The notes beneath the pieces are model-generated. The model was given only the letters and a program-made list of their open reading frames with translations. It did not search any database and was not told the origin of the DNA. Shown here one piece after another: positions 40,051 to 48,517 of a DNA stretch of 64,000 nt. Source of the DNA: Sinomonas atrocyanea. Its GTDB lineage: Bacteria; Actinomycetota; Actinomycetes; Actinomycetales; Micrococcaceae. Position 1 is the first letter of the stretch; the number at the start of each line of letters is the position of its first letter. The DNA lies in contig NZ_JAUSTE010000001.1 in NCBI RefSeq assembly GCF_030812675.1, positions 620,001 through 684,000 on the forward strand, given 5' to 3'. The position numbers were made by a program, and so were the translations under genes.

Positions 40051-40815
40051 ATGAGGACCCGCCTACTGGGAGGCGTGGCTGCTCTGATTGTTGCAATCAT
40101 CGGCGCCGTGCTCCTCATCACCTACGTCAACAGCGCCGATCAGCGCGCCTACGCCGGCACGGAGACCCAGGAGGTCTACGTGGTGCAGAAGCCGATTCCC
40201 GCCGGAACTGCCGGAACCGCCATCTCTGACAGCGTGGCGAAGAAGCCCATGCCGAAGGGCATGGTTCCCTCCGATGCCGTGGCCGACCTCTCGAGCCTCT
40301 CGGGGAAGGTCACCTCGGTCAATCTGGAGGTGGGCGAGCAGCTGATTGCCGGACGCTTCGCAGACCCGTCAACACTCCACGCTCCCGGCCGCGTGGATGT
40401 GCCGGCCGGGATGCAGGAAGTCACTGTCCGTCTCCCCATCGAACGGGTTGTCGGCGGCGCCCTCTCCGCAGGCGACCTGGTCGGCGTCGCTCTGTCCTTC
40501 CCCAAGGAAGACGCAACTCCTGCCCAGACCCGGCTCAGTTACAACAAGGTCCTCGTCACCGGATTGCAGGTCTCGTCCGGCGCTACGGCCCAGAACAACG
40601 CCACAGCACCTGCCCAGAACGGCGGTGGTGGTGTTGGCTCGGCCAGCCAGAACGCCAGCAACGGCGAATACCTCGTCACCTTGGCCCGTCCCGCCGCCGA
40701 TGCAGTGCGCATCGTCTACGCGGCCGAATTCGGCAAGGTCTACCTGACCAAGCAGTCGTCGGCCTCGCAGAATGGCGACGGCGGCATCCTTGACCGGACG
40801 AAGGTGTTCCAGTGA
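40051..40815 (+). CDS. CpaB/RcpC pilus assembly protein with SAF domain (cluster 1)
   Basis: 254 aa. N-terminal membrane helix (about 5-27), then VYVVQKPIPAGTAGTAISDSV and the SAF-type segment VNLEVGEQLIAGRFADP, and the RcpC-like VDVPAGMQEVTVRLPIERVVGG. An Asn/Gln/Gly-rich loop precedes the C-terminal strand region. Its family acts in the cell envelope with the secretion pore in Gram-negatives. In actinobacteria, with no secretin, the role is less clear. It overlaps the next gene by 4 bp. Confidence 0.85.
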   Translation: MRTRLLGGVAALIVAIIGAVLLITYVNSADQRAYAGTETQEVYVVQKPIPAGTAGTAISDSVAKKPMPKGMVPSDAVADLSSLSGKVTSVNLEVGEQLIAGRFADPSTLHAPGRVDVPAGMQEVTVRLPIERVVGGALSAGDLVGVALSFPKEDATPAQTRLSYNKVLVTGLQVSSGATAQNNATAPAQNGGGGVGSASQNASNGEYLVTLARPAADAVRIVYAAEFGKVYLTKQSSASQNGDGGILDRTKVFQ

Positions 40816-42014
40816 GCAGGTTCGCAGTTATCACCGAGGACGCCGGCTTTGAAGATCGGGTCCGTCTGGCCGCCGTGATGCTGCCAGGTGCCCTGCAGGC
40901 CTTCCACGCGGGGTTCCTGCCGAAGAACATCGACGACGTCTTCGGGCAACTGGAGGGGGAGCCGCTTGAGGTCCTCGTCCTCGGTCCGGACCTCCCTGCC
41001 GAAGAGGTGTTCGCGTTCTCTGCCGCGGTTGACGTCTGCCACCCCCAGGTGAGCGTCGTGTACGCTGCCCCCGCAGCGCCTGAAGTGGCTCTCCGTGCGA
41101 TGCGGGCCGGTGTGAGGGACCTCATCGGCCCTGAGACCGACATCGAGACGTTGAGGGGCCACCTCGATCAGGCAGCCACTGCAGCGGGATCGCGCCTCGC
41201 GGCCATGCCTCCGCTGTCGGCCGACCAAGCTGCCGTCGGCAACCGGAGCGGTCGAGTCATTGCGGTGATGTCACCCAAGGGAGGCGTGGGGAAGACGACC
41301 ATCGCCACCAACATCGCAGTCGGGCTTGGCAAGGCCGCGCCGATGTCCGTGGTCATCGTCGACCTCGACCTCCAGTTCGGCGACGTGGCCAGTGGGCTCA
41401 TGATGACCCCCGACCGCACGGTGCTCGACGCGGCGGAGGGACCGATCGACGCGTTGTCCCTCAAGACCTATCTGACCGCCCACAGCACCAACATCTATGC
41501 GCTCTGCGCACCCCGCAATCCCGCCGATGCCGACAGGATCTCGGCCAGCAAGATCTCGGAGATCATCGAGAAGCTTGCCGCTGAGTTCCAGTACGTCGTC
41601 ATCGACACGTCGCCCGGTCTCGGAGAGCACGTTCTCGCGACCCTAGACCAGGCTACCGACGTCGTCTGGGTCTGCGGAATGGACATTCCCAGCGTCCGCG
41701 GCCTTAAAGCAGGACTCGACATCCTCCAGGAGCTGCGCATGCTGCCCGAGCGCCGCACCCTCGTCCTGAATATGGCGGACCGCAAGTCCGGCATCACCGT
41801 CCAGGACATCGAGGCAACGATTGGGGTTCCTGTCGACGTCGTCCTGCCGAGGTCCCGCGCCCTCCCTCTCGCGACGAACCGGGGCATTCCGGCGCTCCAG
41901 GACCGCCTTCGCGATCCTGCTGTGAAGGGCCTGAATCAGCTTGTGGAACGGTTGAAGCCGCAGTGGGAAGAGCGCGAACGCAAGCAGCTCCATCGACGGG
42001 CGGTGTTCCAGTGA
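40812..42014 (+). CDS. CpaE/TadZ-like ParA-type ATPase (cluster 1)
   Basis: 400 aa, GTG start overlapping cpaB. Residues 1-130 resemble a degenerate receiver-like domain. The ParA/MinD ATPase follows with deviant Walker A AVMSPKGGVGKTTIATNIA (near residue 154), VVIVDLDLQFGDVASGL and VVIDTSPGLGEHVLA. CpaE/TadZ proteins position the pilus machine, often at a pole. It is colinear with its counterpart at 50309-51532. Confidence 0.92.
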   Translation: MSRFAVITEDAGFEDRVRLAAVMLPGALQAFHAGFLPKNIDDVFGQLEGEPLEVLVLGPDLPAEEVFAFSAAVDVCHPQVSVVYAAPAAPEVALRAMRAGVRDLIGPETDIETLRGHLDQAATAAGSRLAAMPPLSADQAAVGNRSGRVIAVMSPKGGVGKTTIATNIAVGLGKAAPMSVVIVDLDLQFGDVASGLMMTPDRTVLDAAEGPIDALSLKTYLTAHSTNIYALCAPRNPADADRISASKISEIIEKLAAEFQYVVIDTSPGLGEHVLATLDQATDVVWVCGMDIPSVRGLKAGLDILQELRMLPERRTLVLNMADRKSGITVQDIEATIGVPVDVVLPRSRALPLATNRGIPALQDRLRDPAVKGLNQLVERLKPQWEERERKQLHRRAVFQ

Positions 42015-43504
42015 ACCTCTTCAAGCGGCTTGAGGACGCCCGACGCGACGAGGGCGCCGGCGACCCGACGCTTCCCACCGAAGGGTTTGACGAGAGACAC
42101 CCGGACCAGACTGGTCAGAGGGAATCCTCGACGCTCAACACGCGCGTTCTCGCAAAGGCGGCAGCCGATGCCGAGGCGCGGCACTCCGGTCGGGATATCG
42201 TCACTACGACGGATGTCCGCGCAAGCCTCGCCATCCGCGAATTGAAGTCCAAGGTCACCGCTGACCTGTATGAGCGGGTGGGAACGCGGATTTCCGATCC
42301 CACCCTCAGCGAGGAGGACCTTCAGCGTTACGTGCGTGACGAGCTCCGGTCAGTCGTCGCCGAACAGTCCGTACCCCTCACATCGAGCGAACGGGACCGG
42401 CTCATTGACGAGGTCATCGACGATGTCCTCGGTTTGGGGCCGATCCAGCGGTACATCGACGATCCGTCTGTCACCGAGGTGATGGTCAACAGTGCAGACC
42501 AGGTGTACGTCGAGCGCAACGGCCAGCTCTTCCTCACCGAAACGACCTTCGAGTCTGAGGAGCAGCTGCGCAGGGTCATCGAGCGCATCGTGTCGAGGGT
42601 CGGGCGCCGGATTGACGAATCGTCGCCGCTGGTCGATGCGAGGCTGCTGGACGGATCGCGCGTCAACGCGATCATCCCCCCTCTTGCCGTGAGCGGTTCC
42701 TCGCTGACGATCCGCAAGTTCTCCCGGGAGGCTCTCAGCGTCGCACGGTTGATCGAGCTGGGGACCATGAACCCCGAGATGGCCGAGCTCCTGCACGCCT
42801 GCGTCCAAGCGCGGCTCAATGTCATCGTCTCGGGCGGCACGGGCACCGGCAAGACAACTCTGCTCAATGTCCTGTCCTCGTTCATCCCCCGCGATGAGCG
42901 CATCATCACCATCGAAGATGCCGTGGAGCTCCAGCTTCAACAGGACCACGTGGTCCGCCTCGAGAGCCGCCCTCCAAACATCGAAGGACAGGGCGCCATC
43001 ACCATCCGCGACCTCGTTCGCAACTCACTTCGCATGCGGCCTGACCGCATCGTGGTCGGCGAGGTCCGCGGCGGTGAGACGCTGGACATGCTCCAGGCCA
43101 TGAACACCGGTCACGACGGTTCGCTGTCCACCGTGCACGCGAACTCCCCCCGGGATGCGATCGCCCGTCTCGAGACCCTCGTGCTCATGGCCGGCATGGA
43201 CCTGCCTCTGCGCGCTATCCGAGAACAAGTGTCCTCGGCGGTGAATCTGATCGTGCACCTCAGCCGACTCCGTGACGGCACACGCCGGGTGACCCACGTG
43301 ACCGAGGTTCAAGGCATGGAGGGAGACGTGGTCACGCTCCAGGATGCCTTCATCTTCGATTTCAGCGCCGGCGTCGACGTCAACGGCAGATTCCTCGGGA
43401 AGCCGATCCCCACCGGGGTCCGGCCACGATTCATGGAGAAGTTCGCAGACCTTGGCATCCACGTCAGTCCGTCCCTGTTCGGCCCCCGATTTGGAAGGGC
43501 GTGA
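42011..43504 (+). CDS. CpaF/TadA pilus assembly ATPase (cluster 1)
   Basis: 497 aa, GTG 42011 overlapping the previous stop. After a helical N-domain come [20 protein letters not shown], the Walker [18 protein letters not shown] (near residue 274), [20 protein letters not shown] (Asp box), [19 protein letters not shown] (Walker B) and [19 protein letters not shown] (His box). A cytosolic secretion ATPase that powers Flp pilus extension, and probably retraction. Confidence 0.95.
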   Translation: MNLFKRLEDARRDEGAGDPTLPTEGFDERHPDQTGQRESSTLNTRVLAKAAADAEARHSGRDIVTTTDVRASLAIRELKSKVTADLYERVGTRISDPTLSEEDLQRYVRDELRSVVAEQSVPLTSSERDRLIDEVIDDVLGLGPIQRYIDDPSVTEVMVNSADQVYVERNGQLFLTETTFESEEQLRRVIERIVSRVGRRIDESSPLVDARLLDGSRVNAIIPPLAVSGSSLTIRKFSREALSVARLIELGTMNPEMAELLHACVQARLNVIVSGGTGTGKTTLLNVLSSFIPRDERIITIEDAVELQLQQDHVVRLESRPPNIEGQGAITIRDLVRNSLRMRPDRIVVGEVRGGETLDMLQAMNTGHDGSLSTVHANSPRDAIARLETLVLMAGMDLPLRAIREQVSSAVNLIVHLSRLRDGTRRVTHVTEVQGMEGDVVTLQDAFIFDFSAGVDVNGRFLGKPIPTGVRPRFMEKFADLGIHVSPSLFGPRFGRA

Positions 43505-44454
43505 CGGCTGTGGACTCTCCGATCGTCCTCGCCCTCGGCCTGGGTGCCGTCTATGCAGGACTGACGGCGCTAATCGTCCTGCTCACCAAGCCCCGACGCA
43601 CGGTGTCTCCCGAACGGCGGCGCCCAGGAGGGAAGGATCAGTCAAACGCCGCGCTCGCCCGGTTCACCGACGCAGCCGTCGGTGCAATCAACCGTTCCCT
43701 CCACGGGCGCGAACTCCGGCTCGTCCGCAGCGACAAGCTCCAGCAGGCCGGGCTCAAGCTGAGCCGAGGAGACTTCCTCTTCACCTGCGGCGGAGGCTCC
43801 CTTCTCGCCGCAATCCTGGGGTTTGTCCTCGCGGGGCCGGGGTTGGGCATCCTGCTGCTCGTGCTCGTCCCGGCCGGCATGCTCGCGTGGCTGAACATCA
43901 AGGCCTCACGTCGTCAGGCGAAGTTCGCGACCCAGCTCCCCGACACTCTGCAGATGCTCGCTGGCAGCATGCGGGCCGGTCACAGCCTCCTCCGGGCCCT
44001 CGACGGAGCCAGCCACGAATGCGAAGAGCCCATGGGGGCCGAGCTGAGCCGGGCGCTCAATGAGGCTCGTATCGGCCGTGACCTCACCGAGTCCCTCGTT
44101 GACCTCGCCGGTCGAATGAAGAGCCAAGACTTCCTGTGGACGACCCAGGCCATCGAGACCCAACGGGAAGTCGGCGGCAACTTGGCCGAGATCCTCGAGA
44201 ACGTGAACGACACCATCAGGGACCGCGCCCAGCTGGCACGGCAGGTGTCCGCCCTGAGCGCCGAGGGGAAGCTCTCCGCCTACATCCTGATCGGGCTCCC
44301 GATCGCCTTCCTCATCATCCTGTCATTCATCAATCCGCTCTACGCCACGGTGTTCTACACCACCTTGCCCGGGTGGGGCATGCTCGCCGTCTGCGCCATC
44401 CTGCTCGGCGTCGGCTCGCTGTGGCTCTTCCGGATGATCAAGCCGAAGTACTGA
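43501..44454 (+). CDS. TadB-like pilus inner-membrane platform protein (cluster 1)
   Basis: 317 aa, GTG overlapping tadA by 4 bp. An N-terminal helix, a second helix pair around residues 100-135, the T2SF domain (LPDTLQMLAGSMRAGHSLLRALDGASHE, AIETQREVGGNLAEILENVNDTIRDR) and two C-terminal helices. It forms the membrane platform with TadC. Confidence 0.92.
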   Translation: MTAVDSPIVLALGLGAVYAGLTALIVLLTKPRRTVSPERRRPGGKDQSNAALARFTDAAVGAINRSLHGRELRLVRSDKLQQAGLKLSRGDFLFTCGGGSLLAAILGFVLAGPGLGILLLVLVPAGMLAWLNIKASRRQAKFATQLPDTLQMLAGSMRAGHSLLRALDGASHECEEPMGAELSRALNEARIGRDLTESLVDLAGRMKSQDFLWTTQAIETQREVGGNLAEILENVNDTIRDRAQLARQVSALSAEGKLSAYILIGLPIAFLIILSFINPLYATVFYTTLPGWGMLAVCAILLGVGSLWLFRMIKPKY

Positions 44455-44464
44455 GGAGGATCAC

Positions 44465-45343
44465 ATGTCACCCATCGCCATGGCCGCGGTCCTTGCCATC
44501 GTGCTGCCAGCCGCCTATCTGGTCTGGTCCGTGATCGCCACGGACCGGACCACCCGCAAGGCCATCGAGATCAACCTCGGCCTGGCGCAGGCCGGATCCA
44601 AGCAAACGACGTGGACGATTCCCGAGCGGCTGCAGGAGCTCGCCCGAAGGATCACGCCCAAGGGCTACGCCGCATTCCTCGACAAGCGCCTGGCGGCAGC
44701 CGGGCGCCCGGGGTCATGGCCCCTCGACCGGGTCCTCGTCCTCAAGCCCATTCTCGCTCTGGTCGGGCTCGGATTCGGGCTCTTCATCCTCAAGAGCAGC
44801 TTCTCACCGCTCCTCGTGCTCTTCACCATCGCGGCCTGCGTCCTGTGCTACTTCCTTCCGGACCTCCTGCTCCAGAGCGCCGGCCAGAAGCGCCGCGAGA
44901 GCATGCAGCGGTCAATGCCCAATATGCTCGACCAGATGCTCATCTCGGTCGAGGCCGGGGTCGGTTTTGAGGCCGCTATGGCCCGTGCAGCTGAGAACAG
45001 CACCGGTCCGCTGGCCGAGGAGTTCATCCGCACCCTGCAGGACATCCAAGTTGGACGAGCGAGACGTGAGGCCTACCTTGCGCTCGGCGAGCGCGCGTCA
45101 TCCCCGGACCTAGGCTCATTCATCAGGGCCGTCGTCCAGGCCGACCAGTACGGCATCGCAATCGCGAAGGTCCTCCGCGCTCAGGCCAAGGAGATGCGCA
45201 CCAAGAGGCGTCAGCGCGCTGAAGAGCAAGCCATGAAGATTCCGGTCAAGATTATCTTCCCGCTCATGCTCACCATCCTTCCGGCACTGTTCATCGTTGT
45301 GATGGGTCCTGCCGTCATGAACATCGTCAAGATGTTCTCCTGA
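44465..45343 (+). CDS. TadC-like pilus inner-membrane platform protein (cluster 1)
   Basis: 292 aa, GAGGAG before ATG 44465. Helices near the N-terminus and around residues 85-135; the T2SF domain shows SMPNMLDQMLISVEAGVGFEAAMARAAE and VVQADQYGIAIAKVLRAQAKEMRTKRRQRAEEQAMK, then a final hydrophobic helix. Last gene of cluster 1; two terminator hairpins follow. Confidence 0.92.
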   Translation: MSPIAMAAVLAIVLPAAYLVWSVIATDRTTRKAIEINLGLAQAGSKQTTWTIPERLQELARRITPKGYAAFLDKRLAAAGRPGSWPLDRVLVLKPILALVGLGFGLFILKSSFSPLLVLFTIAACVLCYFLPDLLLQSAGQKRRESMQRSMPNMLDQMLISVEAGVGFEAAMARAAENSTGPLAEEFIRTLQDIQVGRARREAYLALGERASSPDLGSFIRAVVQADQYGIAIAKVLRAQAKEMRTKRRQRAEEQAMKIPVKIIFPLMLTILPALFIVVMGPAVMNIVKMFS

Positions 45344-45345
45344 TC

Positions 45346-45383
45346 GTGCCCCCGCGGGCCATGCAGCTGGCCCGCGGGGGCAC
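45346..45383 (+). terminator. Terminator after Tad cluster 1
   Basis: A perfect 15-bp stem (45346-45360 with 45369-45383) and 8-base loop begin 2 bp after the tadC stop. It ends the cluster 1 transcript; a second hairpin follows at once. Confidence 0.8.
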
Positions 45384-45390
45384 CCAAACC

Positions 45391-45427
45391 GGGTCCCCTC
45401 CCGATGCCCAGAATCGGGAGGGGACCC
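45391..45427. repeat. Hairpin repeat copy 1, before the NERD-like gene
   Basis: A perfect 15-bp stem (45391-45405 with 45413-45427), loop GCCCAGA. Its inner part CCTCCCGA-TGCCCAGA-aTCGGGAGG recurs at 46375-46413, on the other side of the next gene. Confidence 0.8.
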
Positions 45428-45451
45428 TCAACGAAGTGTCAGGAGGTTCCC

Positions 45452-46345
45452 ATGAGCAGCGACATCGGCGTCCAGATTCCCGAGGTTCATCCAGTCGACT
45501 GGGCGTGGTACCGCGAGTTCGGCGGCATGGCCGCTGTGCCTCCCGCCGTCCGGCTCCGGAACCGGCGGATCACCCGCCGGGCGCTGGCCAAGGCCGGCGC
45601 GCTCGCCGCCGCCGTCGGCGGGATCGCACTCGGGTCGGGTCTGCTGTGGGCCCGCGGGGACATCTCCTGGCGCCCGGTGCTCCTCATCGCCCTCTGCGGT
45701 GCCGCCGGCATGGCGCTCTACACCCGTGACGTGACTCGCCGGGCCGTGACGGCGCGGCGCCGCAATGTGGCAGCCGCCGTCAGGGCCGCCCGGGCGGACC
45801 GGATCTTCGGCATCCCGTACGTGGCCGCCGCGCAGGGCTCCCGCCAAGGCTTCCCGATCCCAGCATTGCGGGCCGCCCGGACCACCGCGGCGCTCCTGGA
45901 TCTGCTCCTCGCGGTCCCCGGCCCGTCAGTCTTCCACCGGATAGGCACGCCTGGCGGCAGTACAGCCGACCACGCCGTGGCGTGCGGTAACGCCGTGTTC
46001 CTCGTCGACTCGGCCAATTTTGGGGGCGGAATGTGGGAATGGGCGGCGGGCACCCGTGACATTGCCATTCCCACATTCCGCGGGAGCAAGCCGAGGCCCC
46101 AGTCCCTGCACGAGGCTGCCGACGAGCTCCGCTGCCTCCTCGGGCCGGAGATCGAGGTCATCCCCATCGTCCTGGTCCACGGCGCCAGAGTGGCTCGCGG
46201 GAGCACAAGCCTCTCACCGAACGGCGTCCACCTGCTCACGGCCTCCGCGGCCCTCGAGCGCATCGGCAACACGTGCGCGTACGGCTTCGCCGGTACTGCG
46301 CGAATGCCCGGCCTGCAGGAGGCGCTCCAAGAGCTGCTCGTGTAG
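45452..46345 (+). CDS. Membrane protein with NERD-like nuclease-related domain
   Basis: 297 aa from ATG 45452 behind AGGAGG. Residues about 50-105 contain two hydrophobic helices flanked by Arg-rich loops. The C-terminal half resembles a NERD domain: VFHRIGTPGGSTADHAVACGN, then AVFLVDSANFGGGMWEW, where the spacing of Asp/His and the Asp-Ser-Ala-Asn correspond loosely to the D-H-V-V...D-S-K-N core. The usual Lys of that core is Ala here, so catalysis is doubtful. The gene lies between Tad cluster 1 and truA and is bracketed by two copies of the same hairpin. No function is assigned. Confidence 0.6.
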   Translation: MSSDIGVQIPEVHPVDWAWYREFGGMAAVPPAVRLRNRRITRRALAKAGALAAAVGGIALGSGLLWARGDISWRPVLLIALCGAAGMALYTRDVTRRAVTARRRNVAAAVRAARADRIFGIPYVAAAQGSRQGFPIPALRAARTTAALLDLLLAVPGPSVFHRIGTPGGSTADHAVACGNAVFLVDSANFGGGMWEWAAGTRDIAIPTFRGSKPRPQSLHEAADELRCLLGPEIEVIPIVLVHGARVARGSTSLSPNGVHLLTASAALERIGNTCAYGFAGTARMPGLQEALQELLV

Positions 46346-46374
46346 GCCGCCGGACCGGCGAGGTCCCCCAAGCC

Positions 46375-46413
46375 GGAGTTCCCTCCCGATGCCCAGAGTC
46401 GGGAGGGAACTCC
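46375..46413. repeat. Hairpin repeat copy 2, after the NERD-like gene
   Basis: A perfect 15-bp stem (46375-46389 with 46399-46413) around TGCCCAGAG. It shares about 27 bases with the hairpin at 45391-45427, differing mainly in the outer stem where both arms have changed together. It probably terminates the NERD-like gene. Confidence 0.75.
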
Positions 46414-46576
46414 TCACTGCGGTCGCGGCCATTGCCCGCCGGCCGAGCCAGCGCTTACGCTGGGGGTCACCTCTGGGACATCTGGGCAGGCTACCCCGAG
46501 GCCGCGTTCTTCTGGATGGAGAAGACATGGGCCGCGACACCCAGACCTCTGCTGGCGCAATGACGGGGCGGCTGCC

Positions 46577-46744
46577 ATGAGGGCCGTCATCACCGCGCTC
46601 ATCGCCTACGGCACGGCGATCAACGGCCTGCTCCTCGGACTCTGGCTGGCCGCGAAATGGCCCGCCCCGCGGCTGAAGCACTTCGCGATGATGGGCTGGG
46701 TGTTCCTCGGCCTGAACGTCGGGATGCAGATCCTCATCGCGTAG
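46577..46744 (+). CDS. 55-aa two-helix membrane protein
   Basis: ATG 46577 to TAG 46744. It encodes two hydrophobic helices (ITALIAYGTAINGLLLGLWLA and MMGWVFLGLNVGMQILIA) joined by a short basic/Pro loop (AKWPAPRLKHF). The codon pattern is normal for this genome. An upstream 16-codon frame (46528-46579) ends ATGA across its start and could be a coupled leader. It is convergent with truA. No family is recognised. Confidence 0.55.
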   Translation: MRAVITALIAYGTAINGLLLGLWLAAKWPAPRLKHFAMMGWVFLGLNVGMQILIA

Positions 46745-46758
46745 GGTTTCGACTCCGC

Positions 46759-47646
46759 TCAACCACCGGATCCGGGGATCTCCTCCCGCAGCGCCCGCGT
46801 CAGCTCCGCCCGCTTTGCCATGTCCGCCCCCGACTCCGGGTACCCGACCTCCTCGAGGACGAGCGGGTGGGCCGGCGCCAGCCGCGTCTTCGCGTCCCGT
46901 ACCCGGGCGAGCATCCGCTCGTGCAGCCACCCCGCGGGCTCGAGCCCCTCCCCCACGCGCAGCGCCGAGCCGATCAGGGCACGCACCATGTTGTGGCAGA
47001 AGGCATCGGCCCGCACCCGGGCCACAACCACGCCGCTGTCCGTCCGCTCGAACGCGAACTCCTGCAGCGTGCGCACGGTGGTGGACCCCTCGCGCGGCTT
47101 GCAGAACGCCAGGAAGTCGCCAAGCCCGAGCAGCTGGTCTGCCGCGGCGTTCATCCGCCCCACGTCCACCCCCGTGCGGTGCCACAGCGTGATCCCGCGC
47201 AGCACCGGATCCCGGTCCTCAGGCCGGTCCGCGATCCGGTACGAGTAGCGCCGCCACAGCGCCGAGAACCGCGCGTCGAACCCGGCGGGAGGCACGACGG
47301 CGCTGCGCACCTCGAGCGCGCCCGTCTCCTCGCCGAGCACCCGGCTCAGCGCCCCGCGCAGCCGCCGGACGAGGACCTCCTCGGGGGCGTCGGAAGAGCG
47401 CCGCGCGAGCCCGACCCACTCCGCGGGCGCGAGGTCCAGGTGCACCACCTGCCCGCGGGCGTGCACGCCGGCGTCGGTGCGGCCGGCCACGACCACCCGG
47501 ATCGGCCGGCGCAGGATCAGCGCGAGCGCCTCCTCGAGGGCCCCTTGCGCCGTGCGGAGCCCGGGCTGCACCGCCCACCCGCTGAACGGGCCGCCGTCGT
47601 AGGCCAGATCGAGGCGCACACGCACCGTGGAGGGCTCGGAAGTCAT
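46759..47646 (-). CDS. truA: tRNA pseudouridine(38-40) synthase
   Basis: 295 aa. Features are RVRLDLAYDGGPFSGWAVQPGLRTAQG, the catalytic Asp in VVAGRTDAGVHARGQVVHLD, RYSYRIADRP, and FLAFCKPREGSTTVRTLQEF. It modifies the anticodon arm of tRNAs. In related genomes truA directly follows rplQ; here Tad cluster 2 and a two-component system, about 10 kb, separate them. Confidence 0.96.
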   Translation of the reverse strand: MTSEPSTVRVRLDLAYDGGPFSGWAVQPGLRTAQGALEEALALILRRPIRVVVAGRTDAGVHARGQVVHLDLAPAEWVGLARRSSDAPEEVLVRRLRGALSRVLGEETGALEVRSAVVPPAGFDARFSALWRRYSYRIADRPEDRDPVLRGITLWHRTGVDVGRMNAAADQLLGLGDFLAFCKPREGSTTVRTLQEFAFERTDSGVVVARVRADAFCHNMVRALIGSALRVGEGLEPAGWLHERMLARVRDAKTRLAPAHPLVLEEVGYPESGADMAKRAELTRALREEIPGSGG

Positions 47647-47825
47647 GCCTGCCAGTCTAAGGATTCGCGCAGCAACACCACCGCGGAAACGCAGGAATCA
47701 CCCCGAGCTCGAGGCTTCCGCGAGCTTCGCCCCAGATGCGTACCCGCGCCACCGACGGATCCGTACCTTCGATGGTGAGGCAGGCAAACGGCCGGCCGTC
47801 ACCCCTCGAAGATCCAGGAGCAACC

Positions 47826-48032
47826 ATGCTTTCCATCGTCGCAACCCTCCACACCCTCGGCCTCAAGCTCAAGGAGCGCGCACTCTCGGGCGAGAAGGGC
47901 GCCACCGCCGTCGAGTACGGCATCATGGTCGCGCTCATCGCGGTCGCCATCATCACGGTCGTCGGGCTCCTCGGCGGCCAGCTCAACACCATCTTCACCG
48001 ACGTCAAGAACTCGCTCGTCCCGGCCGCGTGA
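47826..48032 (+). CDS. Flp-family type IVb pilin (cluster 2)
   Basis: 68 aa from ATG 47826 behind CAGGAG. A longer leader (LHTLGLKLKERALSGEK) leads to the G-ATAVEYG cleavage motif and helix IMVALIAVAIITVVGLLGG, ending LNTIFTDVKNSLVPAA. It is the single pilin of cluster 2, related to but clearly different from the two cluster 1 pilins. Confidence 0.92.
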   Translation: MLSIVATLHTLGLKLKERALSGEKGATAVEYGIMVALIAVAIITVVGLLGGQLNTIFTDVKNSLVPAA

Positions 48033-48118
48033 CCTCGGGATGGTCTCGGGCAGCCGCTGGGTTGCTGCCCGAGACTGCCCGTGCAGTCATCGTGCCGCCA
48101 ACCGCTCAAGGAGCCACC

Positions 48119-48517
48119 ATGCGCACCAGCGACAGCGAACGCGGCGCGGCAGCCGTCGAGTTCGCGCTCGTGCTGCCCGTGCTCATCCTGATCGTGCTCG
48201 GGATCGTCGACTTCGGCCGCGTGTTCAACGCCCAGCAGACCCTCACCTTCGCGGCCCGCGCCGGAGCCCGCGCCATGGTGCTGCAGAACAGCACCTCGGC
48301 GGCGATCACGGCCGCCCAGAACGGGGCCTCAACTCTCGGCACTCTCCCTGCCTCTGCCTTCACCATCTCCCCCTCGGCCTGCCCGGCACCTGGCCAGACG
48401 CCGGCCGGCACCGTACCGCCGAGCATCACCTTCACCGCGAACTACACGTTCGCGGGCACCGGTTTCTTCGGCAGCTTCGCCCTCCAGGGGAAGGGAGTCA
48501 TGCTGTGCGGCGGCTAA
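48119..48517 (+). CDS. TadE-like pseudopilin (cluster 2)
   Basis: 132 aa, ATG 48119 behind AAGGAG. SERGAAAVEFALVLPVLILIVLGIVDFGR gives the cleavage site and helix; an extracytoplasmic domain with two Cys follows. Colinear with the TadE of cluster 1. Confidence 0.88.
   Translation: MRTSDSERGAAAVEFALVLPVLILIVLGIVDFGRVFNAQQTLTFAARAGARAMVLQNSTSAAITAAQNGASTLGTLPASAFTISPSACPAPGQTPAGTVPPSITFTANYTFAGTGFFGSFALQGKGVMLCGG

Noticed and set aside
46273-46563. A 96-codon frame between the NERD-like gene and the 55-aa gene
   Set aside because: It runs through the end of the NERD-like gene and the hairpin and has no coding character.
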